Under the pieces are notes generated by a model that was given only the letters and a program-made list of their open reading frames with translations, ran no database searches and was not told the origin of the DNA. A stretch of DNA of 43,789 nucleotides, taken from positions 1 to 43,789 of the forward strand of contig CAJUTE010000020.1 in NCBI GenBank assembly GCA_910589555.1, in the 5' to 3' direction. The stretch comes from an uncultured Muribaculum sp. (lineage in GTDB: Bacteria > Bacteroidota > Bacteroidia > Bacteroidales > Muribaculaceae). Every line of letters starts with the position of its first letter. The stretch's first letter is position 1. This document shows, one piece after another, positions 43,209 to 43,789 of this stretch. The translations under genes and the position numbers were made by a program.

Positions 43209-43789
43209 TTATATTGTATGATATTTCTGAAAACGACTTGTGGGTTTGTCGGGGATTGTCATTTGTATGCGGATGCCGAGGAGTGGATTTAGATATCGCT
43301 CTCTGAACTTACGCTTGTTCTGAAAACCGCAGTAGGTTGCTATTTCTGCCAATGAGTGCGGCTCCTTGCAGAATTCTATGATTTTTTCTTCAATGGTTTT
43401 GTCATCTTGACTTGTGCCCTGACTTGTGCCCTGACTTGTGCCCTTTGACAAGTCGGCTTCATTGGTCGCTTGAACTGTTACGCGGAAAGCTGTGATTGTA
43501 TTCACATCAAAGACCGCGGGAGTATTGCCGTTTTCTTTGAGCATTTCCTGAACACGTGTCACGCCACGATTGAACTTGTTGACGTATTTCATCACGCGCA
43601 TAGCTTCAGCCACGAGCGGATTGCGGTAGTCATTTACGGAGGGGAAGTTTTCGGGACGGGCTTCGCCGTATAACCCTCCGGCGTTCATAATCTCGATGTA
43701 ATTATCAAACTGATACAACCGAATTGGCATATTCGATTGATAATCGCGGTGCATACAGGCGTTCATCATCAGTTCGCGTATAGCACCTT
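43209..43789 (-). CDS. AlbA_2/RecG-like ATP-binding regulator (partial, start outside window)
   Basis: The C-terminal ~193 residues are present, open through the window end. GAIRELMMNACMHRDY is the motif of the RecG-like C-terminal ATPase-fold domain of AlbA_2 proteins (compare IREALVNAIVHRDY). It is followed by FDNYIEIMNAGGLYG, NFPSVNDYRNPLVAEAMRVM and NKFNRGVTRVQEML. A GTSQGTSQGTSQ linker leads to a C-terminal winged-helix-like part (SLAEIATYCGFQNKRKFRER). Such proteins are predicted transcription regulators. It is upstream of the peptide operon in the same orientation but separated by a promoter and leader. Confidence 0.85.
   Translation of the reverse strand, partial: GAIRELMMNACMHRDYQSNMPIRLYQFDNYIEIMNAGGLYGEARPENFPSVNDYRNPLVAEAMRVMKYVNKFNRGVTRVQEMLKENGNTPAVFDVNTITAFRVTVQATNEADLSKGTSQGTSQGTSQDDKTIEEKIIEFCKEPHSLAEIATYCGFQNKRKFRERYLNPLLGIRIQMTIPDKPTSRFQKYHTI
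43409..43444 (-). repeat. Three tandem 12-bp repeats in the regulator linker
   Basis: GACTTGTGCCCT occurs three times without a gap (plus strand), encoding GTSQ three times in the protein. In-frame units of 12 bases can change number by slippage without breaking the gene. Confidence 0.95.

Noticed and set aside
43409..43444. CRISPR-like array
   Set aside because: Repeats are contiguous 12-mers with no spacers, in frame inside a coding region, with no cas genes.

Overview
The window looks like a chromosome segment of a gut Bacteroidales, most likely the Muribaculaceae/Bacteroidaceae side. The supporting signs are Bacteroidota promoters (a TTTG -33 box and a TAnnTTTG -7 box about 19-21 nt apart), no Shine-Dalgarno dependence, and gene families typical of the group: inositol-phosphate synthase, DUF4230, DUF4450, DUF5683, a 2-oxoacid:ferredoxin oxidoreductase and a tricorn-like S41 peptidase. 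Core genes are moderately GC-rich. The 36.7-42.7 kb block and the 10.9-12.7 kb block are clearly AT-richer and look acquired.

Layout. 1-230 is the end of a myo-inositol-1-phosphate synthase gene with its terminator. 231-608 holds a REP-like palindromic repeat and a promoter. 609-6759 is a four-gene operon: a nucleotidyltransferase/aminotransferase fusion, an opine-dehydrogenase-like enzyme, a secreted pectate lyase, and a cytidylyltransferase/GHMP-kinase fusion. It is followed by a secreted DUF4450 glycosidase-like protein under a promoter of the same family. Between tRNA-Arg(CCU) and tRNA-Leu(CAA), 10.1-12.9 kb is a decaying accessory patch: an ORF6N gene, a broken toxin-antitoxin module bracketed by a 108-bp direct repeat, and a frameshifted KilA-N gene. 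13.0-29.9 kb is minus-strand housekeeping: BI-1, ArgS, KorAB, dihydroorotase, a DPM1-like glycosyltransferase, an aminotransferase, the tricorn-like peptidase, an MltD-like LysM transglycosylase, DUF5683, ParB and ParA. 30.1-32.8 kb is a likely MarR-controlled redox/efflux unit (DsbA-like protein, MarR, MFS). CarB follows on the minus strand.

The most novel part is 36.7-43.0 kb. It is an AT-rich, nine-gene minus-strand operon with spacings from overlap to about 30 nt. In transcription order it encodes a two-TM coiled-coil protein, a glycine-zipper membrane protein, a soluble helical partner, an 85-aa candidate graspetide precursor, an MvdD-like ATP-grasp peptide ligase, a 66-aa orphan, a DUF4230 lipoprotein, a second DUF4230 protein with an N-terminal anchor, and a small membrane protein. 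The promoter lies about 375 nt upstream, and the leader between them folds into several well-supported helices. I propose an undescribed ribosomally synthesised peptide system acting at the envelope, with a structured leader RNA. The window ends inside an AlbA_2/RecG-like ATP-binding regulator whose linker carries a tandem GTSQ repeat.
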